Origin: QFNR01 sp043842855
Lineage (GTDB): Bacteria; Pseudomonadota; Gammaproteobacteria; Burkholderiales; Neisseriaceae
Assembly (NCBI GenBank): GCA_043842855.1
Contig: JBBPJF010000002.1
Location: 248,001-312,000, forward strand
DNA: 64,000 nt
Reading direction: 5' to 3'
Of the stretch, positions 8,044 to 17,006 are shown piece by piece. Both the position numbers and the translations under genes were made by a program. Numbering within the stretch: the stretch's first letter is position 1; each line of letters opens with the position of its first letter. The notes beneath the pieces were generated by a model. That model was not told the origin of the DNA. It worked only from the letters and a program-made list of their open reading frames with translations, and made no database searches.

Positions 8044-9123
8044 ATGAAACTAGAGATTAACGATGTGTACATTGAAGAAAACGTGCCCATTATTACTCCA
8101 GAAGAGCTAAAGCAGCAGTTACCTTTAACAACAGTTGCGCAGGTAAATGTAGCACAAAGCCGACAGGTAGTTAAAAACATTCTAGAAGGTCGAGATCATC
8201 GGTTATTTGTAGTGGTAGGCCCATGTTCAGTTCATGATATTAAAGCAGCGCTTGAGTATGCTGAGCGCTTGAAGCACTTGGCAGCACAGGTCGAAGAGAC
8301 ACTGTTTCTTATCATGAGAGTTTACTTTGAAAAACCCAGGACCACGGTCGGCTGGAAAGGCCTTATCAATGATCCTTATTTAGACGATACGTTCAAAATT
8401 GAAGAAGGACTGTACATTGGACGTAAATTATTGTTAGACATAGCAGAAATGGGTGTTCCTGCCGCTACCGAGGCCTTGGATCCCATTTCTCCACAGTACA
8501 TTCAAGATTTGATTAGCTGGTCAGCTATTGGTGCTAGGACTACAGAGTCGCAGACGCACCGGGAATTGGCCTCTGGTCTATCTGCAGCAGTGGGCTTCAA
8601 AAATGGAATAGATGGTGGACTAGCGGTGGCAGTCAATGCTCTCAAATCTGTGGAAAGGCCTCATCATTTTCTAGGAATTAACCAGCAGGGGCGCGTTTCT
8701 CGAGTGGCTACTCGAGGAAATCCCTACGGGCATATTGTACTTAGAGGGGGGGAAGGTAAAACAAACTACGACTCTGTCAATGTTGCTTTAGCAGAACAGA
8801 GCTTGGAGAGTGCTCAGTTGCGCAAGAGAATAGTAGTAGATTGTTCGCATGCTAATTCAAATAAAAGGGCGGAATTACAGCCATTAGTGGCAGAAAATGT
8901 CGTAGATCAAATTATCGGAGGTAACCAGTCTATTTGTGGATTAATGTTAGAGAGCAATCTAGGTTGGGGTAATCAAGCTATTTCTAAGGATCTATCCCAG
9001 TTGCGATATGGCGTTTCAGTAACTGATGCATGTATCGATTGGGATACTACCGTACAGGTGATAAGCAACATGAGAGAAAAATTACAGAACGTCTTGCCTG
9101 GGAGACACAAGAAATATTACTGA
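8044..9123 (+). CDS. aroG: 3-deoxy-7-phosphoheptulonate (DAHP) synthase, class I
   Basis: This enzyme condenses phosphoenolpyruvate and erythrose 4-phosphate in the first committed step of aromatic amino acid synthesis. The protein (359 residues) has all family motifs: VVGPCSVHD, MRVYFEKPRTTVGWKG, GARTTESQTHRELASGLS, GFKNG, VLRGGEGKTNYD and VVDCSHANSNK. It cannot be assigned confidently to the Phe-, Tyr- or Trp-sensitive isoform from sequence alone, so aroG is used as the generic symbol. The stop codon overlaps the convergent bolA gene by 7 bases, so no intrinsic terminator fits between them. Confidence 0.95.
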   Translation: MKLEINDVYIEENVPIITPEELKQQLPLTTVAQVNVAQSRQVVKNILEGRDHRLFVVVGPCSVHDIKAALEYAERLKHLAAQVEETLFLIMRVYFEKPRTTVGWKGLINDPYLDDTFKIEEGLYIGRKLLLDIAEMGVPAATEALDPISPQYIQDLISWSAIGARTTESQTHRELASGLSAAVGFKNGIDGGLAVAVNALKSVERPHHFLGINQQGRVSRVATRGNPYGHIVLRGGEGKTNYDSVNVALAEQSLESAQLRKRIVVDCSHANSNKRAELQPLVAENVVDQIIGGNQSICGLMLESNLGWGNQAISKDLSQLRYGVSVTDACIDWDTTVQVISNMREKLQNVLPGRHKKYY

Positions 9124-9362
9124 GTTTCCTGCTGCCATTCTTCTGGAGTTGCCGCTAGCGTAATAGATAAAGCATGAAGTTCGTTGCTCCGTATAACTGG
9201 TTTGAGGATTTCTTTGACTAGCCGGTGGCGTTCGAGTCGACCTAAACCATTAAAGCTGGAGGAAACGATTTTAGCGAAGAAATGATGTCCATCGCCCGTC
9301 ACCTCAATGTGCTTGCAAGGAATGTTTGACTCAATAAGTTCTTTAAGCTGTTTGATATGCAT
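9117..9362 (-). CDS. BolA/IbaG-family protein
   Basis: The protein is small (81 residues) and BolA-like. It has the conserved IEVTGDGHHFFAKIVSSSFNG segment (GDGHH, then F-A-K-I-V-S and F-x-G) and RLERHRLVKEILKPVI, matching the BolA helix-turn-helix-like core. IbaG/BolA proteins pair with monothiol glutaredoxins in iron-sulphur cluster handling. The GDGHHF form and the short length favour the IbaG (YrbA) branch over BolA proper. In many proteobacteria ibaG lies next to mla genes and murA; here mla is 2.4 kb away, which is a weak supporting echo. Convergent overlap with aroG. Confidence 0.85.
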   Translation of the reverse strand: MHIKQLKELIESNIPCKHIEVTGDGHHFFAKIVSSSFNGLGRLERHRLVKEILKPVIRSNELHALSITLAATPEEWQQETQ

Positions 9363-9512
9363 AACTGAGGCCTTTTTAAACTGATAATTAAATTAAGCAT
9401 TGGAAAGTTGAAGGGGTAGAGTGATCTATCAAGACATATAACGAAAGATACAAACCGCTCGGCGGAAGTGTAGCATTATTAGGTAGTTTATTCATAGCCA
9501 GCCGCTTGCTTT

Positions 9513-10073
9513 TCATTTTTGTAATATTACTCGCCAGTGGTGATCGCTATACTCAAGTTGGAAAGGTTTTTCGTGGCCGCACCATACGGTAGCATTTCTT
9601 CTATCCTCAGTAATTTTAATTTCATAGCGCCCTAATTTAGTGCAAGCTTTATCTATCCCTAAGTCAATAATTTGATAGGCTAAAGCTTGAGGTTTATCTT
9701 GGTTTAGGACGTTCACAACTAAAGCATAAAACTTAAAGTACATAGAAGCCAACTCATCTTGCGAATACTTACTATTAAATGCTGCTCCTAACCACTCACT
9801 AGCTACTTTTGCTTCTTCGGGAACAAGCAGGATATGACTACATAGCTCTTCCTTTCTGGCAGAATAGTCATAGCGGCATTGAAAAAAGGTATTAAGAGCC
9901 TGTGTAATCAATTTTTTTTCCTTTTGTTCCTCTTCTACTATTTGAATTTGAGCAATTTTTCCTTGTAACCAGGTTGCGATAGAATAGTCTCTACCGTCAG
10001 AGGGTCTACAGCCATTTAATAATAAATACAAAGAAGCTAAACCGAGCAGTACCAAATACTTTGAACTAGGCAT
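9513..10073 (-). CDS. Hypothetical lipoprotein
   Basis: I do not recognise a family. The chosen start (ATG at 10073) gives a short basic N-terminus, a hydrophobic helix and a lipobox-like LLLNGC, then about 165 residues of mixed alpha/beta character. A longer start at 10115 would add 14 residues before the signal sequence, so it is less likely. The first 8 bases overlap the end of tkt (stop at 10066), so it is translationally coupled. The mature part has several cysteines (CRYDYSARKEELC, DKACTKLG, TVWCGHEKP) that could form disulfides in the periplasm. Existence is well supported; function unknown. Confidence 0.7.
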   Translation of the reverse strand: MPSSKYLVLLGLASLYLLLNGCRPSDGRDYSIATWLQGKIAQIQIVEEEQKEKKLITQALNTFFQCRYDYSARKEELCSHILLVPEEAKVASEWLGAAFNSKYSQDELASMYFKFYALVVNVLNQDKPQALAYQIIDLGIDKACTKLGRYEIKITEDRRNATVWCGHEKPFQLEYSDHHWRVILQK

Positions 10074-12075
10074 GAGCACTTCCATCGGACTCAAGAATTT
10101 GTAACACCGCTTCAACTATAGAGGAAGGGGTAAATTCTAATGCCTGAAGTAATATTTCAGCGGGTGCAGAAGCTCCAAAAGATTGAATGCCTATTACTTT
10201 GCCCTTCTCTCCAACATAACGGTACCATAAATCAGGCACTCCTGCTTCCACAGCCACCTTAGGTATCTCTGGAGGGAGCACAGCGAGTCGATAAGCTTCG
10301 GGTTGTGCATCAAAAAGTCTTGTAGAGAACATAGAAACTACATTAACGGCTACATTTCTTTGTGCCAATAATTTTTGGGCTTCCAAAGCCATAGAGACTT
10401 CTGAACCTGTGGCTAGAATAATAGCCTGTGCTGCAGAAGAAGTTTTGCTCAGGATGTAGCCGCCACGAAAAAGATCCTCCTTAATTGTACTAAGTTGGAT
10501 TCCCGTTGACGGTAAATTTTGGCGACTTAAGACCAAAAGAGAAGGCCTATCAGAGTTTTTTATAGCATTAGACCAAGCGACAAAGGTTTCTATTAAATTA
10601 CAGGGGCGCCATACGTCAAGATCAGGAATAAGCCTTAAGGTGGCTAACTGTTCAACAGGTTGATGTGTAGGCCCGTCTTCCCCAAGCGCCAAAGAGTCAT
10701 GTGTAAAAACAAAGATAGAACCTATTTTCATAAGTGCAGCCATTCTCAGTGCATTACGAGCATATTCGCTAAACATTAGAAAAGTAGATCCGAAAGGCCT
10801 AAACCCACCATGAAGGAAGAGACCGTTAACGATTGCAACCATGGCAAATTCTCTCACTCCATAGTTGATATAGTTACCCAGGCTATCTCGCCGTACGGGG
10901 CGGGCCTGTGGCCAGTCGGTGAGAGTAGATGGTGTTAAATCTGCTGAACCACCCAGCAGCTCTGGTAGAATCTGTGCCAGGAGGGTTATACACATTTGAC
11001 TCGCTTTACGAGTAGATAGAGGCTCCATTTTGAGGCTTAAATGGTCCAAGCAACTCGATAGGTATTCCTCAAAATTTTCAGGACATTTTCCTTCAATGCG
11101 TCGTTGTAGCTCTTTAGCTTGTTCAGGATAGTGTATTGCATATTGTCGGCGTAAGGCATTCCAATTATCTTCTAATAACTTACCCCTGTGCTTAGCATCC
11201 CAAGCCTGGTAAATCGAGGCAGGGATTTCAAAAGCATCATAGTGCCATCCTAAATGCTTTCGAGTAGCCGCTAACTCTTCGATGCCAAGAGGAGAACCAT
11301 GCACTTTTTCACTACCCTCTTTTGTAACGGAACCTTTGCCAATAGTAGTTTTACAACAGATTAAACTGGGCTGAGTAGAGTTGGATCGAGCATTTTGGAT
11401 GGCCTTTTCAACAGCTTGTATATTGTGTCCATCTACACAAGGGAAGACCTCCCAACCATAAGCCTGAAAACGCATAGGTATGTCTTCAGTAAACCAACCA
11501 TCAACTTTTCCATCAATGGAAATACTATTGTCGTCATAAAGTACGATTAGTTTGCCTAAGCCTAGCGTACCTGCCAAGGAGCATGCTTCATGAGAAATTC
11601 CCTCCATCAGACAGCCATCGCCGACAAAGGCATAGGTATAGTGGTCTATTAGAGAAAATTGAGGACGGTTGAATGTTTCTGCAAGTAGCTTCTCGGCTAG
11701 GGCGAAGCCTACAGCATTGGCTAAACCCTGTCCTAACGGTCCAGTTGTAGTTTCTACACCTGGCGTATGGCCGTACTCCGGATGTCCAGGTGTGCGACTG
11801 CGATATTGCCTGAATTGTTTCAGATCCTCAATTGACAAGTCATAGCCCGATAAGTGTAAAACACTGTAAAGGAGAGCAGAAGCATGGCCATTGGATAAGA
11901 TAAAACGATCCCTATTAAAGAAGTGAGGATTGGCAGGATTGTGATTGAGGTACCTATGCCATAGAGCAGTCATCATCTCTGCCATACCCATGCAGGCCCC
12001 AGGATGTCCTGAGTTAGCCTTTTGAATGGCATCAACAGAGAGAAAGCGTAAAGCGTTCGCTAGCTGGGTAGTCAT
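10066..12075 (-). CDS. tkt: Transketolase
   Basis: This thiamine-diphosphate enzyme transfers two-carbon units in the pentose phosphate pathway and supplies erythrose 4-phosphate to aroG nearby. The length is full (669 residues). ThDP/Mg binding is visible in AFVGDGCLMEGISHEA, ending in DDNSISIDG. The pyrimidine-binding domain has YGVREFAMVAIVNGL, and the C-terminal domain has ILATGSEVSMALEAQKLL. The N-terminus ANALRFLSVDAIQKANSGHPG is standard. A lipoprotein gene overlaps its 3' end. Upstream, between tkt and hslV, there are only 278 bases. Confidence 0.97.
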   Translation of the reverse strand: MTTQLANALRFLSVDAIQKANSGHPGACMGMAEMMTALWHRYLNHNPANPHFFNRDRFILSNGHASALLYSVLHLSGYDLSIEDLKQFRQYRSRTPGHPEYGHTPGVETTTGPLGQGLANAVGFALAEKLLAETFNRPQFSLIDHYTYAFVGDGCLMEGISHEACSLAGTLGLGKLIVLYDDNSISIDGKVDGWFTEDIPMRFQAYGWEVFPCVDGHNIQAVEKAIQNARSNSTQPSLICCKTTIGKGSVTKEGSEKVHGSPLGIEELAATRKHLGWHYDAFEIPASIYQAWDAKHRGKLLEDNWNALRRQYAIHYPEQAKELQRRIEGKCPENFEEYLSSCLDHLSLKMEPLSTRKASQMCITLLAQILPELLGGSADLTPSTLTDWPQARPVRRDSLGNYINYGVREFAMVAIVNGLFLHGGFRPFGSTFLMFSEYARNALRMAALMKIGSIFVFTHDSLALGEDGPTHQPVEQLATLRLIPDLDVWRPCNLIETFVAWSNAIKNSDRPSLLVLSRQNLPSTGIQLSTIKEDLFRGGYILSKTSSAAQAIILATGSEVSMALEAQKLLAQRNVAVNVVSMFSTRLFDAQPEAYRLAVLPPEIPKVAVEAGVPDLWYRYVGEKGKVIGIQSFGASAPAEILLQALEFTPSSIVEAVLQILESDGSAHA

Positions 12076-12126
12076 GATTTTGGACCTAAGTGAAGTATAA
12101 TCATTTTCCTAAGGAGTTCAGTAGAG

Positions 12127-12186
12127 ATGATAAGGCTTGATTGGAAGCAAGTACGGGCCCTCACTCATCGCACAATCAACAGCTGA
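12127..12186 (+). other. Possible relic 5' end of a plus-strand gene
   Basis: An SD-like AAGGAG (12112-12117) precedes an ATG at 12127. This opens a 19-codon frame (MIRLDWKQVRALTHRTINS) that stops at 12186, in the 278-base gap between tkt and hslV. It reads like a protein N-terminus, but nothing downstream continues it. It is either chance or the stub of a lost gene. I do not recognise the sequence. Confidence 0.15.
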
Positions 12187-12353
12187 GGTTGCAGTTAAAA
12201 ATCGTCCGCAAACCTACAAACTTAAATAACAGCTCAATTATAGGGGTAACATCAAGGCCAACTAGAAAGTACAAAATCCCAACGAAAAGCCCTTCTATGC
12301 AGTCAACGTTTCTTACACTACGAACTCCGAGGTTGCCATATAAGGTTACAAGG

Positions 12354-12887
12354 TTACAGGGTTTCTACTAAATGGTTCTGGTTGGTATAGATACAAATAC
12401 TTCCGGCAATTTCTAGAGACTTCTTAACGATATCCACAGGAGCTAGAGAGGTGTTTTCCACTAATGCACGGGCAGCCGACTGAGCAAAAGCACCCCCAGA
12501 GCCAATAGCTGCAATTCCATACTCAGGTTCCACCACATCGCCACTGCCGGTGATTATCAGGGTATTACTACTATCAGCCACGATGAGCATAGCTTCCAGC
12601 CGTCTTAGTGCTCTGTCAGTACGCCACTCCTTGGCTAATTCAATGGCTGAGAAAAGCAACTTACCCTGGTGCTTCTGTAGCTTAGATTCAAACAACTCAA
12701 TCAAAGTAAAAGCATCAGCCGTCCCCCCGGCAAATCCCGCGAGCACCTGATTATTATAAAGTTTTCTCACTTTCCGAGCGGTGGCCTTCATCACGATATG
12801 TCCCAGCGTCACCTGGCCATCACCACCAATAGCAACCTTGTCTTTCTTCCTAACACACAGGATTGTTGTTCCTTCCATTGATTGCAT
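12354..12887 (-). CDS. hslV: ATP-dependent protease proteolytic subunit HslV (orphan)
   Basis: HslV is the threonine-protease ring of the HslUV (ClpQY) complex. ATG 12887 was chosen because it gives MQSMEGTTILCVR, the same leader length as betaproteobacterial HslV (Met, four residues, Gly, then the catalytic Thr). It also has GGAGG four bases upstream, whereas the upstream codons (12929, 12908) have no good SD. Conserved IGGDGQVTLG, AGFAGGTADAF, WRTDRALRRLEAM and IGSGGAFAQSAARAL are present. The unfoldase hslU normally follows directly, but here the next 278 bases contain no hslU and then tkt begins. Without HslU the ring has little activity in known systems. Confidence 0.93.
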   Translation of the reverse strand: MQSMEGTTILCVRKKDKVAIGGDGQVTLGHIVMKATARKVRKLYNNQVLAGFAGGTADAFTLIELFESKLQKHQGKLLFSAIELAKEWRTDRALRRLEAMLIVADSSNTLIITGSGDVVEPEYGIAAIGSGGAFAQSAARALVENTSLAPVDIVKKSLEIAGSICIYTNQNHLVETL

Positions 12888-13394
12888 AGCGCCTCCAGGC
12901 TCCTCCATAGACTGTTCTGCCGAGAACAAGCATAATTATAAACGTATAGGGAGGTTTTGCAAGTTATGTATAGCACGTAGCTGAATCTAGATATGCAAAT
13001 GTAAAATTTAAAAGCCTACCAAGCTCGATAGTCAAATGGGTTTTTAAGTTAGCTCTGTAACCGACTCAGTCACCTAAAGAAAAAGGCTTTCCAAAATACA
13101 CTCAGAGGCTACCTGAGGCTAATGAAAAAGGGGGGGCTGCAGGCCATAAAGCCACCATAGGTGTGTCAGTTGACGTCAAGGAGTTTTGGTTTTACACTCA
13201 GTCGGGGCTGGATGGGAGGTCTTAATCTCAAAAATATGTACTTTGTCAATACTGGGCTTTTAGTGAATCATAAGTGAGCATCGGGGACTACAAGTCTCTT
13301 GATTTAATTAAGCAAGATAGAACAAGAGCATGCATGTTAGTTGTTGGGGCGGATGTAGGGCCTGTCGGAAGTTAAAACTGGAATTGGAGTAAAG
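12888..13394. other. Intergenic region between divergent hslV and glcB
   Basis: About 500 bases hold the divergent upstream regions of hslV and malate synthase. I find no tRNA, no convincing open frame and no clear sigma-70 promoter pair. A G-run (GGGGGGG near 13132) and AT-rich stretches are the only local features. A weakly purine-rich region (AATTGGAGTAAAG) before the glcB ATG can act as its ribosome binding site. Confidence 0.4.
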
Positions 13395-15569
13395 ATGTCT
13401 AGAAAGGAAGTAGCAGGTTTACAAATAGATGAGAACTTATTTGATTTTATTGAAAAGGAAGTTTTGTTGCACCATCCATCAGTAAAAAGTGCAGATTTTT
13501 GGAAGGGTTTTTCTCAGCTTATTGAAGAGTTTGGCGCTAAGAATGCTGAATTACTTGCCGAGAGAGCCAGGCTACAAAGCCAGCTAGATGTATGGAATAA
13601 ACATAATCGTGGTAAGCCAATAAATACAAAAGATTATATAGATTTTTTACAATCCATTGGCTATCTTGTCCCCCAACCTGCAGATTTCAAAATAAGTACC
13701 GAAAATGTAGATATTGAAATTGCTGAACAAGCTGGACCTCAGCTAGTAGTTCCTATTGGGAATGCTCGATATGCACTCAATGCGGCAAACGCTAGATGGG
13801 GTAGCCTATATGATGCTTTGTATGGTACAGACGTAATTGATCAGTCGGGGGAATTGGCTCCAGGTACTTCTTACAATGAAAAAAGAGGTGCGCGTGTCAT
13901 TGCCTACACTAAAACAATGTTAGATAAATTTCTCCCCTTGGCGGAAGGGAGTCATAGTGAAGTAAGGTCATATCAAGTTAGACGAGGGAATTTGGTGGCT
14001 CATCTAGACGATGGCAAAGTCACGGTGCTAAAAGATGCTAGTCTCTTTGTAGGTTATTGCGGGACTGAGGAAGAGCCCACTTCTCTTTTATTCAAGCATC
14101 ATGGACTTCATCTAGACATCTTAATCGATAAAGAAAGTTCCGTAGGCAAGACAGATAGGGCTGGAGTAAAAGATGTCATCCTGGAGGCTGCTATCACTAC
14201 CATCATGGACTTTGAAGATTCAACTGCGGCAGTCGATGGTGCTGATAAGACGCAAATTTATCGTAACTGGCTTGGTTTATTAACGGGGAGTTTAACTGAA
14301 GCAGTGACTAAAGGAGGTCGGACTTTTACCCGGAAACTTAATCCGGATCGGGAATACCTTTCCAAGGAGGGCAAGCCCATTCGTCTCAAGGGTCGCTCCT
14401 TACTATTTCTAAGACATGTGGGGCTCTTGATGAGAACACCTGCAGTACTAGATGCCAAGGGGGAAGAGGTATTTGAAGGTTTAGTGGACGGAGTGATTAC
14501 GGGGTTATTAGCTCCTTACGGTATAACCAATTGTGTCCATAAAAATAGTGAGAAGGGGTCTATTTATGTGGTCAAACCCAAATTACATGGACCTGAAGAA
14601 GCACAATTTACCAATGAACTTTTTAGTGCCATTGAAGATTTGACACATTTACCACGATACAGTCTAAAGCTAGGCTTAATGGATGAAGAACGTAGAACAA
14701 CACTTAATCTTAAGGCTTGTATTGAAAAAGTAAAGAATAGAATCGTCTTCATTAATACTGGATTTTTGGATAGAACCGGGGATGAAATCCATACTAGCAC
14801 TCAGCTAGGTGTCATGGTACGCAAAGAGGCGATGAAGAAAGAAGCCTGGCTAGCTGCTTATGAGTTGAACAATGTGGAAGTAGGTTTGCGTTGTGGTCTG
14901 ATGGGGAGAGCTCAGATTGGAAAGGGGATGTGGGCCAGACCCGACGATATGGCAGCTTTACTGAAGGAAAAGATTAACCACCCTAAGGCGGGTGCTACTA
15001 CCGCCTGGGTGCCTTCTCCTACAGCAGCTACTCTACATGCCTTACATTATCATGAGCTGTCTGTTGCTGCCGTACAACAGGAGATACTTAAGCGCCAACC
15101 TAAGGACTATTTGGAGGAGCTTCTAAAAGTCCCCTTAGCCGTAGAAGAGAGATGGACAAATGAAGAAATACAAGAAGAGTTAGAAAATAATTGTCAAGGG
15201 ATTTTGGGGTATGTAGTGCGGTGGATTGATCAAGGGATAGGATGTTCTAAGGTACCGGATATTCACAATGTTGCATTAATGGAGGATCGAGCTACCTGTC
15301 GTATTTCAAGCCAGCATATTGCCAATTGGCTTTTACATGGAGTCATAAACAGTGAACAAGTAGAAGCAGCACTGCGAAAAATGGCAGCAGTAGTGGATAA
15401 ACAAAATTCTACCGATAAGAATTATCATCCTATGGTAGGAAGCTTTGATATATCTTGCGCTTTTTTAGCAGCAAAAGATCTAATTTTTAAAGGTTTACAG
15501 CAACCAAGTGGCTATACCGAGCCTTTATTACATGCTTGGCGCTTGAAACAGAAAGCTTTATCGAGTTAG
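13395..15569 (+). CDS. glcB: Malate synthase G
   Basis: Malate synthase G condenses glyoxylate with acetyl-CoA to malate. The protein (724 residues) is of the large G isoform, with GNARYALNAANARWGSLYDALYGTDVI near residue 120. It also has the TTIMDFEDSTAAVD catalytic region, INTGFLDRTGDEIHTS, and the acetyl-CoA-binding GAQ-equivalent AQIGKGMWARPDDM. The catalytic Asp region EDRATCRISSQHIANWL is near the end. No isocitrate lyase is in the window, so glyoxylate may come from glycolate or from an aceA elsewhere. It is transcribed alone; the following ybeY starts 58 bases later. Confidence 0.96.
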   Translation: MSRKEVAGLQIDENLFDFIEKEVLLHHPSVKSADFWKGFSQLIEEFGAKNAELLAERARLQSQLDVWNKHNRGKPINTKDYIDFLQSIGYLVPQPADFKISTENVDIEIAEQAGPQLVVPIGNARYALNAANARWGSLYDALYGTDVIDQSGELAPGTSYNEKRGARVIAYTKTMLDKFLPLAEGSHSEVRSYQVRRGNLVAHLDDGKVTVLKDASLFVGYCGTEEEPTSLLFKHHGLHLDILIDKESSVGKTDRAGVKDVILEAAITTIMDFEDSTAAVDGADKTQIYRNWLGLLTGSLTEAVTKGGRTFTRKLNPDREYLSKEGKPIRLKGRSLLFLRHVGLLMRTPAVLDAKGEEVFEGLVDGVITGLLAPYGITNCVHKNSEKGSIYVVKPKLHGPEEAQFTNELFSAIEDLTHLPRYSLKLGLMDEERRTTLNLKACIEKVKNRIVFINTGFLDRTGDEIHTSTQLGVMVRKEAMKKEAWLAAYELNNVEVGLRCGLMGRAQIGKGMWARPDDMAALLKEKINHPKAGATTAWVPSPTAATLHALHYHELSVAAVQQEILKRQPKDYLEELLKVPLAVEERWTNEEIQEELENNCQGILGYVVRWIDQGIGCSKVPDIHNVALMEDRATCRISSQHIANWLLHGVINSEQVEAALRKMAAVVDKQNSTDKNYHPMVGSFDISCAFLAAKDLIFKGLQQPSGYTEPLLHAWRLKQKALSS

Positions 15570-15627
15570 TTACCGATGAGATTTTCCTGGGAAGCTTGCT
15601 GCACAGCGTATAGTATAGGAAAAAGTT

Positions 15628-16137
15628 GTGAATAAAAGGAGGCTAAGACCTTCTTATTACCAGCTTAGGGCCAAGAGAGTGTCCCTCGCGCTGCTAAATG
15701 AAGCTCCGGGCTTTAGTTTACCCAAAAGATCTTTTTTTCTACGCTGCATTTACGAGGCCATGCAACGGAATTATAGTTACGCCCAAATTGGCCTGTTGTT
15801 GTGTAGCAAGGAGGTCGCTAGTAGGTATAATTTCCACTATCGGAAAAAAAATTATGCGACTAACGTACTGAGCTTTCCATTGAATGAAACACAAGGGAGG
15901 GCGTGTTTGTTGGGAGACCTGATTCTTTGCCCTGAAGTAATAGAAGCAGAAGCAATGGAGCAGAACAAAGACGTACTAGCTCACTATGCTCATTTAGTGG
16001 TTCATGGGATTTTGCACCTGTTGGGGTATGACCATGTAGAACCGATCCAGGCTTGTGCCATGGAGGCAAGAGAGATAGATATATTACAGTCAATGGGGTA
16101 CAGTAATCCCTATGAAGTCGTGCAAAGGGCTGAGTAA
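15628..16137 (+). CDS. ybeY: Endoribonuclease YbeY (rRNA maturation factor)
   Basis: YbeY is a single-strand endoribonuclease for 16S rRNA 3'-end maturation and ribosome quality control. The zinc-binding signature HGILHLLGYDH is intact, and NVLSFPLNE plus LLGDLILCPEVI match the family. The start is GTG at 15628 with AGGA eight bases upstream; no better ATG precedes the conserved region. The first ~30 residues are basic and poorly conserved. It is followed by corC and lnt in the order common in proteobacteria (phoH, normally upstream, is absent here). Confidence 0.92.
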   Translation: MNKRRLRPSYYQLRAKRVSLALLNEAPGFSLPKRSFFLRCIYEAMQRNYSYAQIGLLLCSKEVASRYNFHYRKKNYATNVLSFPLNETQGRACLLGDLILCPEVIEAEAMEQNKDVLAHYAHLVVHGILHLLGYDHVEPIQACAMEAREIDILQSMGYSNPYEVVQRAE

Positions 16138-16154
16138 TAAGAGGAATAAGAATA

Positions 16155-17006
16155 ATGGAAGAAGAAGTTCCAAAACGAAGTCTTTGGCAGAGGCTGCGTC
16201 ATCTATTCTGGTGGCGTCGGCCTATTTCCCAGGAAGATGTGTTAAGCCTAATTACTAAAGCTCATGCTAAAGAAATAATTAGTGAAGATACCTTCAGCCT
16301 TATCAATAATGCTCTAGCTTTTTCTAAATTAGAGGTAAGGGATGCAATGGTGACTTACAGTCAGATGAAGGTAGTACATATAAATGACTCATTGGAAAAA
16401 ATTATCGATTTTTCTATTAAAACTTCTCATTCTAGATTCCCTGTAATAGCAAACAATGAGAAAGATGAAGTAGTTGGTATCCTACACGTTAAGGATGTTC
16501 TAAAATTCTTTTTTTGTCCGGCAGCCTTTAGTTTAAAAGCTATTTTAAGAGAAGTGGTTTATGTTCCAGAAGGTAAATTTTTACCCACTTTGATTAAGGA
16601 GTTTAGAGAGAAACGCAATCATCTTGCGATCGTAGTGGATGAATACGGTGGGGTATCTGGTTTAGTAACTCTAGAAGATGTAATTGAACAAGTTTTTGGT
16701 TCTATCGAAGATGAGTTTGATCCTGAGACAACAGCAGATATTATTAAATTGACGCAAAACACTTATCAGGTTAACGCAACTACAAAAATTGAAGAGTTTA
16801 ATAAATATTTTTCAGTATTATTCGAAGATGAAGAAGTAGACACCGTGGGGGGGCTCGCGCTAAGTTTGTTTGGCTATATGCCAAGCAAAGGGGAAAGTAT
16901 AGAGGCACACGGTATTAGATTTCAAGTAGTTCGTGTAGATAGGCGAAGAATCCTGTCATTGAAAATTACACAGTTAGGTTGTGATAAGGGTGCAACAAGT
17001 TTTTGA
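16155..17006 (+). CDS. corC: CorC/YbeX CBS-domain protein
   Basis: This is a cytosolic protein with an N-terminal linker, two CBS domains (about 60-185, with VRDAMVTYSQMKVVHIND and HLAIVVDEYGGVSGLVTLED) and a C-terminal CorC_HlyC domain (about 200-283, with VDTVGGLALSLFGYMPSKGE). CorC/YbeX is linked to magnesium/cobalt efflux and, in E. coli, to ribosome metabolism with ybeY. The operon ybeY-corC-lnt supports the call. It overlaps the 5' end of lnt by 26 bases if lnt starts at 16981. Length 283 is normal. Confidence 0.93.
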   Translation: MEEEVPKRSLWQRLRHLFWWRRPISQEDVLSLITKAHAKEIISEDTFSLINNALAFSKLEVRDAMVTYSQMKVVHINDSLEKIIDFSIKTSHSRFPVIANNEKDEVVGILHVKDVLKFFFCPAAFSLKAILREVVYVPEGKFLPTLIKEFREKRNHLAIVVDEYGGVSGLVTLEDVIEQVFGSIEDEFDPETTADIIKLTQNTYQVNATTKIEEFNKYFSVLFEDEEVDTVGGLALSLFGYMPSKGESIEAHGIRFQVVRVDRRRILSLKITQLGCDKGATSF

